Below, in pieces: positions 1 to 5,039 of a stretch of DNA of 5,039 bases. Numbering within the stretch: the first letter of the stretch is position 1; each line of letters begins with the position of its first letter. A program made the position numbers and the translations under genes. Source of the DNA: an uncultured Clostridia bacterium (GTDB taxonomy: Bacteria; Bacillota_I; Bacilli_A; RFN20; CAG-288); NCBI GenBank assembly GCA_900313465.1, contig OMRU01000072.1, forward strand, positions 1-5,039, in the 5' to 3' direction. The notes below the pieces were generated by a model. It searched no databases, had not been told where the DNA came from, and saw nothing but the letters and a program-made list of their open reading frames with translations.

Positions 1-766
1 CATTTTCATCTTCATCAGGAACAAGAAGAGAGACGCGCAAGGCTTTATAGAGATTATCCATCTTGCTAGCCCAGGTCTCGATTTCTTCTTCATCGGTCAG
101 ATGTTTGTTGTTCTTGACCGCTTCCTTGTTTAGTTGATGAAGTCTATCATGTTCTTCTTTCTGTTTCTGAAGGACTTTTTCATTGTATGCGGTATATTCA
201 TCTTTATCATGAGATGGCATGTCATCATAGATTTCTCTTAAGGCGACGGGATTACCATTGAAAAAGGACTGATAAGGATCAAAAGAAACATAGGAATTGC
301 TTTTTGATAAAAGATAGAGCGTCTGAGAATAATAAGAAGATTTGATCACGCCAGGTCGATGAGGAATACGAGTACCAAAATCCTGATAAGCACCTAAAAA
401 TTCTGGAGTTGTCTTTCTTTCCTCCAGCCAAGTTTTTTCTGTGTGCCAATCTTCGGCAAAAGAATACATCGAAGTCACCGGTTCAAAAACATTGACATCC
501 ACTTCCGACTTACCAAAAAGCGGTGGATGATCTGCGTTATCAAACTCGTGCTTTTCAAAAGACTCGATAAAAGCATCCATGGAAGGATAATCCTCTGGGC
601 TTTTATCCGTGATCATGAGGCTCTTATCGGCGTGAACACCGATTTCGAGAGTTTCGATACGAAGCTGAGCCGCCGAAGCGTACCAGGCAACAGAAACGCC
701 GATCGATACAGTGGCCATGATAATCGATAAAAGATAGCAGCCAATAAGTAATTTTGAGCGTTTCAT
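1..766 (-). CDS. Secreted TasA/camelysin-like surface protein, fourth gene of the operon, 3' end outside the window
   Basis: This open frame of 255 codons starts at ATG 766 and runs off the window edge without a stop. An in-frame TGA lies 10-12 bases upstream of the ATG, so no earlier start is possible. Residues 1-27 form a short basic start (MKRSK) and a hydrophobic stretch ending in VAWY (A27/W28), the same signal shape as the two genes upstream. A charged, probably helical region at about 185-238 (rich in K, E, Q and D) precedes LYKALRVSLLV at 239-249, which resembles the SDAIRV/SDTLRV strand of the neighbours and is followed by an acidic DEDE. The family WLEG motif would lie beyond the window. 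The ATG is only 5 bases after the stop of the preceding gene and has no good Shine-Dalgarno, so translational coupling is likely. Role inferred: exported surface or matrix protein. Its middle is the most diverged of the set, and orthology to TasA is not shown. Confidence 0.8.
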   Translation of the reverse strand, partial: MKRSKLLIGCYLLSIIMATVSIGVSVAWYASAAQLRIETLEIGVHADKSLMITDKSPEDYPSMDAFIESFEKHEFDNADHPPLFGKSEVDVNVFEPVTSMYSFAEDWHTEKTWLEERKTTPEFLGAYQDFGTRIPHRPGVIKSSYYSQTLYLLSKSNSYVSFDPYQSFFNGNPVALREIYDDMPSHDKDEYTAYNEKVLQKQKEEHDRLHQLNKEAVKNNKHLTDEEEIETWASKMDNLYKALRVSLLVPDEDEN

Positions 767-771
767 TCTAA

Positions 772-2037
772 TTATTCAACTCTGTTGATTTGGAAGGTTA
801 AACCAAGATTGTAGTAGTAACCGATGGTCTGATCGATGACGGAATGATTCCAACCTTCAAGGAATATCGTCATATCAAGACTAGCAATGGCTAAAGTGTC
901 ATTTGAGGTGCTGGTTAAAATCTTACCGCCACTTAACGTGCCGTGGTCATCAATAGGATAGATGCTGTTCTTTCCTGAATAATAGGCCTTTGGTAAATCA
1001 AGGCCAGTATAGTCAACAAAACCATTGGTTCCGATATCATGACGAGCATAGAACGTATTGAATTCACTGTTTTCGTCGATATCTTCATACTGGTTGATGT
1101 TGTTATATTCATAGGCGTTGATATTCTCATAGTCATTTGAAGTAAAACGATGAAGCAAGGAAGAATCAATCGTCTGATTATCAATACCATAGATGAGTTC
1201 TGTTCTCTTGTTCTTATCAAAAAGAGAACCGGTGTAGTCATAATAGCCATCTTTATTTAAATCCAGAAGACCAGCGACCACATCAAAAGAATCTTCATCC
1301 GAACTTGGATTGAACAGAGTATGAGTTTCTTCTCTACCAGTAGAGGTCTTTCTATCCCCTTGTATATAGAGACGAATGGCATCACTTGTGTCATTGTTTG
1401 CTTTGCAATAGGCGTCTTTTAGCCAGACATCCTGGTTTGGAAGGAAGGAACTATTGGAGGTGGATAAGACACGAAAAGCAAAACTGACTTTGGAATATTC
1501 ATATCCGGTAGCCAAAGGGAAGTTGTTCTCCCCAGCATAAGGATTCTTATATAGAGTGGTGATTTCATCATTTAGTTGATGAGCTTTGCTCGTGACTGGA
1601 CATAAGACATTCGAACCAAGAATTGGATCATAGTTGGAATTGGTCTTGCCTAGATAGTTAGCAATCACTTCAGGCTTTAAGGCCTGACCAGGTCTAACAA
1701 ACCAGTACGTGGTATCCAAAACACCATCACTATTTTCATCCACATCCACGATTTCACTAAAGGCGCTAGTTTCATCAACCTTCAGGATATAGGATTGAAT
1801 GTCGGAAGTGTTTGTACCATGCGTGTTACTTTCAAAGACAAGACGGTCGACTAGTTTTACATCATAGTTCGTCTTGAGACCAATCTGTAACTGTTCAGTG
1901 TTAAAAACAGAAGTTCCTTCATAGGAAAGAGCGGCTCTGGTTGAATACTCATACCAAGCCAAGGTGCCAGAGATGGCACCAGCAAATGCGGTGACAGTTG
2001 TAACAGACAGCATAGCTGTCAACAAACGCCATTTCAT
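772..2037 (-). CDS. Secreted TasA/camelysin-like surface protein with two calcium-type loops (421 aa)
   Basis: The start at ATG 2037 is supported by AGGAAAG six bases upstream. Residues 5-27 are hydrophobic and end in GTLAWYEYSTRA, so an export signal cleaved after A27 is likely. Two DxNxDGxxD loops (D100/N102/D104/D108 and D259/N261/D263/D267) resemble dockerin or EF-hand-like calcium sites. The protein aligns by eye with the 332-residue product upstream: the SDAIRLYI strand (218-225), D-rich loop plus ELIYG (280-284), HGTLSGG (365-371), the TIFLEGW motif (390-396) and a terminal hydrophobic strand. Compared with that paralogue it has an extra segment of about 60 residues (300-361) rich in N, Y, E and D. 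The family resemblance is to SipW-dependent TasA/camelysin-type exported proteins, so a structural surface or matrix role is inferred; enzyme motifs are not seen. It is third in the operon, separated from the second gene by 120 bases holding a hairpin. Confidence 0.88.
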   Translation of the reverse strand: MKWRLLTAMLSVTTVTAFAGAISGTLAWYEYSTRAALSYEGTSVFNTEQLQIGLKTNYDVKLVDRLVFESNTHGTNTSDIQSYILKVDETSAFSEIVDVDENSDGVLDTTYWFVRPGQALKPEVIANYLGKTNSNYDPILGSNVLCPVTSKAHQLNDEITTLYKNPYAGENNFPLATGYEYSKVSFAFRVLSTSNSSFLPNQDVWLKDAYCKANNDTSDAIRLYIQGDRKTSTGREETHTLFNPSSDEDSFDVVAGLLDLNKDGYYDYTGSLFDKNKRTELIYGIDNQTIDSSLLHRFTSNDYENINAYEYNNINQYEDIDENSEFNTFYARHDIGTNGFVDYTGLDLPKAYYSGKNSIYPIDDHGTLSGGKILTSTSNDTLAIASLDMTIFLEGWNHSVIDQTIGYYYNLGLTFQINRVE

Positions 2038-2043
2038 ATGATT

Positions 2044-2050
2044 CTTTCCT
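2044..2050 (-). promoter_or_regulatory. Ribosome binding site of the 421-residue gene
   Basis: AGGAAAG on the minus strand, six bases before ATG 2037. It fixes that start and shows that this gene can be initiated independently, unlike the last gene in the window, which lacks a clear site. Confidence 0.75.
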
Positions 2051-2059
2051 ACAATCCAA

Positions 2060-2102
2060 GCCTTGCGTTACCTACACGCAAAAACATAGGTAACGCTTAG
2101 GC
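2060..2102 (-). promoter_or_regulatory. Intergenic hairpin between operon genes 2 and 3
   Basis: A perfect 10-bp stem (2065-2074 with 2087-2096, GCGTTACCTA/TAGGTAACGC) encloses a 12-base loop, and a GCCT/AGGC extension after a small internal loop lengthens it. On the minus-strand transcript it is not followed by a run of U, so it is not a classical terminator. It ends about 10 bases before the ribosome binding site of the next gene. Plausible roles are mRNA processing or 3'-end protection of the upstream message, giving unequal amounts of the two proteins. The 120-base gap shows no convincing promoter. Confidence 0.65.
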
Positions 2103-2157
2103 TAGTAAAATGAAAAATTAAATCTGTTTTTTAAAAAAGTAAGATTAAAATTCCTGC

Positions 2158-3156
2158 TTAGATGGTAGTGACAGCAAAGGTCATACCAACGTCAAACATA
2201 GCACCGATATAGGTAGCTGGATCCCACATAGCAGATGATTCATTACCACTAGTACCAAATTTCTGCCAACCTTCAAGCCAAATGGTGACATTGATCGTCA
2301 AGGTAGTGTTCTTGACAATCGTACCAATAGCCTGACCACCAGTTAAGGCACCGTTGGTATCAGTAGCATGGACATCAGAAAGCTGATAGGCTTCTTCTTT
2401 TGAATCAGCATCACCATAAGTCAATTTAGTGGTGGTTTCAAAAGAATAGTTGGTATGTCTAGTACTAGCTTCATCATCTTTACCATCACCATCAAGATCT
2501 AAATAACCACAAGTATCAATGTCTTCACCCTTGTTGGAGAAAAGCCAATACTTTGGAGTGTCTTCAGTGGTGGCAAAATGAACTCTGATAGCATCAGAGA
2601 TATCGCCCTTAGCGGTTGGATTATTTTTATCGGCCTGGATCAAGAGATCCTGGAGATATAAATCCATATCCTGAGCTAACTTAGAGGTGGTAGAAGCACC
2701 ATCAACATCCACAACACGGAACGTGAGTGGGAAAGTGACATAGTCGGTCACCGTGGCATTCTGCCAAGCAGAATATTCAGGATAGTTATAGACTGGATGA
2801 GCCTTTAAGGTATTTAAGGCAGCATCTTTTTTCTGGTTACCAGCAGTAACTGGAGTAACCTGACCAGCAGTAGTTAAACTCTGATCATCCTTACTAGCGA
2901 TGTATTTAAGGATATCAGAATCGCTTAACGCAGTTTTCCAATCCTCATCAGCTTTAGTTTCAGCTTCATCTTTAGTGCCGACCACAACCTGAAGCTTTTC
3001 ACTACATTTTGTGGAAGTGCCAACATAAGCGGCGCTAGCTCTGGTGGAATACTGATACCAAGCGACGGTACCAGCAACAGAACCGACCATGGAAGCACCG
3101 ATCAGTGTAAGCATCGCGCTTGTCATCAATTTTTTACAGTTTATTTTCATAGGCAT
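2158..3156 (-). CDS. Secreted TasA/camelysin-like surface protein (332 aa), second gene of the operon
   Basis: The start at ATG 3156 has AGGAG nine bases upstream, placed inside the end of the preceding gene; a second in-frame ATG at 3150 is less well spaced. Residues 9-32 are hydrophobic and end in GTVAWYQYSTRA, so export with cleavage near A32/W33 is likely, as in SipW-processed TasA-type proteins. Beta-rich Thr/Ser/Ala-rich sequence follows, with TFPLTFRVVD (141-150), SDAIRVHF (187-194), a compact DLDGDGKDD loop (D220/D222/D224/D228) resembling a calcium site, KLTYG (244-248), NGALTGG (268-274), TIWLEGW (291-297) and a final FDVGMTFAV strand (321-329). The match to the 421-residue product covers the N-terminus and most of the C-terminal half, so the two are tandem paralogues. 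The abundance of A, T, S and D and the separate hairpin after it suggest this could be the major subunit. That is inference; no catalytic motif is seen. Confidence 0.9.
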   Translation of the reverse strand: MPMKINCKKLMTSAMLTLIGASMVGSVAGTVAWYQYSTRASAAYVGTSTKCSEKLQVVVGTKDEAETKADEDWKTALSDSDILKYIASKDDQSLTTAGQVTPVTAGNQKKDAALNTLKAHPVYNYPEYSAWQNATVTDYVTFPLTFRVVDVDGASTTSKLAQDMDLYLQDLLIQADKNNPTAKGDISDAIRVHFATTEDTPKYWLFSNKGEDIDTCGYLDLDGDGKDDEASTRHTNYSFETTTKLTYGDADSKEEAYQLSDVHATDTNGALTGGQAIGTIVKNTTLTINVTIWLEGWQKFGTSGNESSAMWDPATYIGAMFDVGMTFAVTTI

Positions 3157-3997
3157 TTACTTGAACTCCTAATTTTATGGTTGCACCTTCTGGAGCATGA
3201 CTGGAAAGATCAGAAAGATCTTCGCCCTCAAGCCAGGCTACCATGGTGTAACGAATAGATCTATCTACAACAAGGTTATCTACAGTCAAAGTGGCAAATG
3301 TGCCTCCGCTTCCGTCTTTGTAATCTTCAAAGTCTTCAGCAAAGCCATACCATGGCTTACGTTTTGAGACATCATCGGCTGCTGTCGATACATATTCCTT
3401 AGCCACCGTTGAGCCATCTAAGTCCTTACGACCGCCTTCTGGAGCTTTGGCATAGATTTTCTTTTCATGTTCATCTGATTCGGCATCATTCTCGTAGATC
3501 ATGACACGCAAGGTGTCAGATAAGAAACGATTGGTGCCATCAGTGGAGACAGTGTCATCCATCAGATTGAACTTGATTCGATAGCCGGCGTTGACCACGC
3601 CGACATTGGTAACGTAGAACGTATACTTGAAGAAGTTCAGAGATGTCATCTGATTCGTGCTGCCATCATAGTTGGCAGCGCCATCCATGTCATAGTCATA
3701 GGCATCATTGTCCAACACAGCATCGCCAAGACTAGTACCCATAAGGTTGTCATAGGTGTACTGTTCAAACGTTGGAACATAATCGATGTATAAGAAAGTC
3801 GTCCTCTCTTTGAGAGGATATTCTCTACTTAAAGAAAGTTCAACTTCCTGAGAACTTAAAGCAACGGTGAAGGTTCCTACATTGCGCCCTAAGAAAGCTA
3901 CGATACCTAACGTTGTAAGCCCCATAGAGGATACAAGCGCTATGATACCGGCACGCTTTCTGATTTTGCGCCTTTTGACGTACTTTAACTCAACCAT
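3134..3997 (-). CDS. SipW-type secreted or anchored TasA-like protein, first gene of the operon (287 aa)
   Basis: I choose ATG 3997. The frame stays open to a TTG at 4039, but that start would put 14 hydrophobic residues before the basic stretch and make an odd signal. From ATG 3997 the protein begins with a strongly basic segment (KRRKIRKR, 9-16), then a hydrophobic stretch (17-35) ending in GIVAF, the Ala-Phe junction typical of TasA-like signals. An acidic DYDMDG loop (D101/D103/D105) resembles a calcium site. Beta strands include FFKYTFYVTN (122-131), LSDTLRVMIYE (159-169) and AWLEGED (254-260), followed by a terminal strand (TIKLGVQVNA). Its middle differs from the 332/421 pair, so it may be an anchor, cap or assembly protein rather than the bulk subunit; this is inference. 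It ends 23 bases inside the next gene, implying coupling. It is the first gene behind the cyclic-di-GMP riboswitch. Confidence 0.85.
   Translation of the reverse strand: MVELKYVKRRKIRKRAGIIALVSSMGLTTLGIVAFLGRNVGTFTVALSSQEVELSLSREYPLKERTTFLYIDYVPTFEQYTYDNLMGTSLGDAVLDNDAYDYDMDGAANYDGSTNQMTSLNFFKYTFYVTNVGVVNAGYRIKFNLMDDTVSTDGTNRFLSDTLRVMIYENDAESDEHEKKIYAKAPEGGRKDLDGSTVAKEYVSTAADDVSKRKPWYGFAEDFEDYKDGSGGTFATLTVDNLVVDRSIRYTMVAWLEGEDLSDLSSHAPEGATIKLGVQVNAYENKL
3166..3170 (-). promoter_or_regulatory. Ribosome binding site of the 332-residue gene, inside the preceding gene
   Basis: AGGAG on the minus strand, nine bases before ATG 3156 and within the last codons of the 287-residue gene. It favours ATG 3156 over ATG 3150 and supports coupled translation of the first two operon genes. 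Confidence 0.75.
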
Positions 3998-4094
3998 AAG
4001 TAAATAGATTATAAAGCTTACTTGTCCTAGAACAAGCAAACTACCAGGTAGAAGTAATATAGATCAAATCGTCCCGAATGTCCCTTGAGATTAA

Positions 4095-4157
4095 CCATAA
4101 AAGCCAGTGCCTATTGTCCAATCACTAACAAGAATGATTTTCTCTTTGGCAACTGGC
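4095..4157 (-). terminator. Riboswitch expression platform: conditional terminator competing with the aptamer
   Basis: On the minus strand GCCAGTTGCC (4157-4148), the 3' side of the aptamer, can pair with GGCACTGGC (4111-4103), giving nine pairs with one bulged T. The distal strand is followed directly by TTTTATGG, a short U-rich tract. The 36-base loop contains a smaller AATCA/TGATT stem. Because the 5' strand of this stem belongs to the aptamer, folding of the ligand-bound aptamer should prevent the terminator, predicting read-through with cyclic di-GMP. The U tract is modest, so termination may be partial. About 100 bases of untranslated leader remain between here and the first start codon. 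Confidence 0.65.
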
Positions 4158-4224
4158 TATCTATTTTATGTAAGACCCTATAGTTTTGCGTCCCAAGATT
4201 ACTCTTGGTTTGCTTTTTACGCAA
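4148..4224 (-). ncRNA. Cyclic-di-GMP class I riboswitch aptamer (GEMM-I)
   Basis: The minus strand carries the GEMM-I consensus blocks in order and spacing. GCAAACC leads into a CCAAGA/TCTTGG stem closed by a GTAA loop, which is a GNRA tetraloop as in the P1b hairpin of known class I aptamers (4193-4208). GGGACGCAAA follows (4194-4185), then CTATAGGGTCTTA (4183-4171), the receptor arm, and GATAGCCAGTTGCC at the 3' side (4161-4148). The class binds the second messenger cyclic di-GMP and usually sits upstream of motility, adhesion, pilus or surface genes. Here it lies about 150 bases before ATG 3997 in the same direction, so it should control the surface-protein operon. I recognise it from the consensus only; exact ends are approximate. 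Confidence 0.92.
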
Positions 4225-4226
4225 TT

Positions 4227-4255
4227 AATTTATCAAAGTCAGGTCCGTTTTTCAA
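4227..4255 (-). promoter_or_regulatory. Candidate promoter immediately before the riboswitch
   Basis: TTGAAA (4255-4250), a 17-base spacer and TAAATT (4232-4227) match a sigma-A promoter at five and four of six positions. Transcription would start near 4220, at the very beginning of the aptamer, as is common for riboswitch leaders. A second candidate lies about 45 bases further upstream. Confidence 0.5.
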
Positions 4256-4270
4256 TAGATTTAATAAACA

Positions 4271-4299
4271 AATGTAAATATCCATTTGACACTTGTCTA
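4271..4299 (-). promoter_or_regulatory. Upstream candidate promoter of the riboswitch operon
   Basis: TAGACA (4299-4294), a 17-base spacer and TACATT (4276-4271) resemble a weak sigma-A promoter. The spacer holds TGTCAAATG, which also occurs at nearly the same place in the promoter of the small membrane protein gene (4757-4785). That shared element raises my belief that this is functional. Confidence 0.42.
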
Positions 4300-4315
4300 A
4301 AAATGACATAAAGAA

Positions 4316-4342
4316 CGATAAAAGCGGGCTTTTTAGCCCGCT
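4316..4342 (-). terminator. Intrinsic terminator of the small membrane protein gene
   Basis: An 8-bp GC-rich stem AGCGGGCT/AGCCCGCT (4335-4342 with 4323-4330) with a four-base A loop is followed on the minus strand by TTTATCGTT. It begins three bases after the TAA stop at 4345 and isolates the membrane protein gene from the riboswitch operon downstream. Confidence 0.88.
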
Positions 4343-4344
4343 AT

Positions 4345-4728
4345 TTATTCTTGATTCGTAGGATTTTCGACTGTTTCAGAAGTCTTTTGTTTCTGAAGAT
4401 CAGCAAGGATCTGTTTTCTAAGTTCCGCTTTCTGTTCTTCAGTAAGTTCATCCATCTTCACAGGTTCCGCTTTGGTAGTTTTACGAACATAGATGACTAA
4501 GAAGATGATGTTAGCTGCCAATAAGATAAATAAAGGCAAGACAAACAGCAAGAAGTAGAAGGTTGTATGGTTCTGTAAATAACCGATAAAACCTGTAGCC
4601 GCTCTGATCTCAGCGGCCGTTTTACCAACCGTCTGAGAAAGCATAATGATACTGATAACTAATAAAGCAATAGTTATAGCGACATCCAGTGCGATAAGTG
4701 TAATCCAAAGTGGTTTTTTGTTTTTCAT
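4345..4728 (-). CDS. Small two-helix membrane protein of unknown function (127 aa)
   Basis: I do not recognise this protein. It starts at ATG 4728, with a weak GGGA element eight bases upstream. A basic N-terminus (MKNKK) is followed by a hydrophobic helix at about 8-30, a short polar segment (31-56) containing an N-H-T-T stretch, a second helix at about 57-81, and a charged tail. The tail (about 93-114, ELTEEQKAELRKQILADLQKQ) is predicted helical and possibly a coiled coil, ending in a polar stretch rich in T, E and N. With two helices and a basic start, both ends are probably cytoplasmic. The gene has its own promoter and terminator and sits between two transcription units for TasA-like exported proteins. 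A role in their export or membrane assembly is possible from position alone; there is no motif evidence for it. Confidence 0.85.
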   Translation of the reverse strand: MKNKKPLWITLIALDVAITIALLVISIIMLSQTVGKTAAEIRAATGFIGYLQNHTTFYFLLFVLPLFILLAANIIFLVIYVRKTTKAEPVKMDELTEEQKAELRKQILADLQKQKTSETVENPTNQE

Positions 4729-4756
4729 TTAAAAAATCCCGTGATTTATATTCAAG

Positions 4757-4785
4757 AGTTTATCATACATTTGACAAATAGTCAA
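4757..4785 (-). promoter_or_regulatory. Sigma-A-type promoter of the small membrane protein gene
   Basis: TTGACT (4785-4780), a 17-base spacer and TAAACT (4762-4757) on the minus strand give a good vegetative promoter. Transcription would start near 4750, leaving a leader of about 20 bases before ATG 4728. Confidence 0.7.
4771..4785. promoter_or_regulatory. Inverted repeat over the -35 box, possible operator
   Basis: TTGAC-N5-GTCAA is a perfect 5-bp inverted repeat that contains the -35 hexamer and part of the spacer. A regulator bound here would block RNA polymerase. A similar GACA-N2-TGTC arrangement lies at the upstream candidate promoter near 4288-4297. The short arms mean it could be chance. 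Confidence 0.4.
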
Positions 4786-4841
4786 TTATTAGTAGTTAAA
4801 GATGTCAAAAAAATTGTTTTTAGATAAAATCAGTGAAAATC

Positions 4842-4869
4842 AAAAGAAAAGAGGGGCTTAAAGCCCCTC
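4842..4869 (-). terminator. Intrinsic terminator of the partial gene at the window end
   Basis: The perfect inverted repeat GAGGGGCTT-A-AAGCCCCTC (4851-4869; practically a 7-8 bp stem with a short loop) is followed on the minus strand by TTTTCTTTT. It lies 12 bases after the TAA stop at 4882 and ends the preceding transcription unit. Confidence 0.92.
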
Positions 4870-4881
4870 AATTATTTAAAA

Positions 4882-5039
4882 TTATGCAGTAATCTGAGAA
4901 ATAGTTAAAGCAGACACTTGTGCAGCATTGACAGCAAAACCGATATCAAATTTCCAATCAGCATTTTTATTTGCAAAGATAGAGTTCAAACAAGTAGAAT
5001 CTTCACCTTCAACATATAAACGGACCTGAACTCTGAAAT
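4882..5039 (-). CDS. C-terminal 51 residues of a SipW-type/TasA-like exported protein, 5' part outside the window
   Basis: The frame is open from the window edge to TAA at 4882. The fragment has VQVRLYVEGEDSTC, matching the [WFY]-[LV]-E-G-[WE] motif near the C-terminus of the three complete proteins in the operon, and especially the L-E-G-E-D form in the 287-residue product. A Cys-x-x-x-I segment follows, then a hydrophobic strand (KFDIGFAVNA) comparable to FDVGMTFAV and KLGVQVNA in the operon. It is therefore probably a fifth member of this exported family, closing a separate unit with its own terminator. The LEGxD-x-x-C form is, from memory, common at the ends of proteins with SipW-type signals in Firmicutes. 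The signal peptide cannot be seen here. Confidence 0.8.
   Translation of the reverse strand, partial: FRVQVRLYVEGEDSTCLNSIFANKNADWKFDIGFAVNAAQVSALTISQITA

Noticed and set aside
443..730. Plus-strand open frame of 95 codons
   Set aside because: It lies wholly antisense to the secreted-protein gene at 1-766, whose signal peptide and family motif are convincing. Its own translation is basic and resembles nothing.
933..1250. Minus-strand open frame of 105 codons in another frame
   Set aside because: It is contained in the 421-residue gene, which has a signal peptide, calcium-type loops and paralogue matches. The alternative product is Met/Ile/Thr-rich shadow sequence.
3802..3818. Perfect 7-bp inverted repeat TCCTCTC/GAGAGGA in the 287-residue gene
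   Set aside because: It lies inside coding sequence, has a 3-base loop and no U tract, and is explained by the codons there. A regulatory role has no support.
3998..4039. TTG 4039 as start of the first operon gene (301 residues)
   Set aside because: It would put a hydrophobic stretch before the basic KRRKIRKR segment and give an atypical signal. ATG 3997 gives the usual basic-then-hydrophobic order.
4771..4799. Plus-strand TTGACA as a divergent promoter
   Set aside because: No acceptable -10 box lies at 16-18 bases, and there is no plus-strand gene downstream in the window.
1..5039. Mycoplasma-type genetic code (TGA as Trp)
   Set aside because: All tryptophans checked use TGG and no in-frame TGA was seen within the genes. 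Universal use of TAA stops only reflects AT-rich DNA.
1..5039. CRISPR array, tRNA, rRNA or insertion sequence
   Set aside because: No regularly spaced repeats, cloverleaf, rRNA-like segment, transposase frame or terminal inverted repeats could be found.

Overview
The window comes from a low-GC, Firmicutes-like bacterium, most likely an uncultured gut-type Bacilli/Erysipelotrichia or RF39-like lineage. This is inferred from AT-rich intergenic DNA, only TAA stops, sigma-A-like promoters and SipW-type secretion signals; there is no marker gene to fix the taxon. Every supported gene is on the minus strand, so the biological order runs from high to low coordinates.

Layout in the direction of transcription. 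(1) 5039-4882 is the C-terminal end of a secreted-type protein, closed by a strong intrinsic terminator. (2) 4785-4345 is a monocistronic unit: promoter with a palindrome over its -35 box, a small two-helix membrane protein of unknown function, and its own terminator. (3) 4299-3998 is a gene-free leader with two candidate promoters, a recognisable class I cyclic-di-GMP (GEMM-I) riboswitch aptamer and a terminator-like stem that shares its 5' strand with the 3' side of the aptamer. (4) 3997-1 is a four-gene operon that runs off the window. It encodes 287, 332, 421 and at least 255 residues, the first two genes overlapping by 23 bases and the last two separated by 5 bases.

The four operon proteins and the C-terminal fragment appear to form one diverged family of exported surface proteins. 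Each complete N-terminus has a short basic region, a hydrophobic stretch and an Ala followed by an aromatic residue (A-W-Y or A-F), like SipW-dependent TasA/camelysin-type signals. Shared downstream elements are a [ST]D-A-[IL]-R-[VL]-like strand, aspartate-rich DxDxDG/DxNxDG loops that look like calcium sites, and a C-terminal [WFY]-[LV]-E-G motif followed by a last beta strand. No SipW-type signal peptidase or sortase is in the window.

The most interesting reading is that cyclic di-GMP controls a multi-paralogue TasA-like surface or matrix operon through an RNA switch. The arrangement of the competing stems suggests that ligand turns expression ON, which fits the usual link of cyclic di-GMP with sessile growth. 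The aptamer call is strong from the sequence; the TasA-like fold, calcium binding and ON polarity are inferences.
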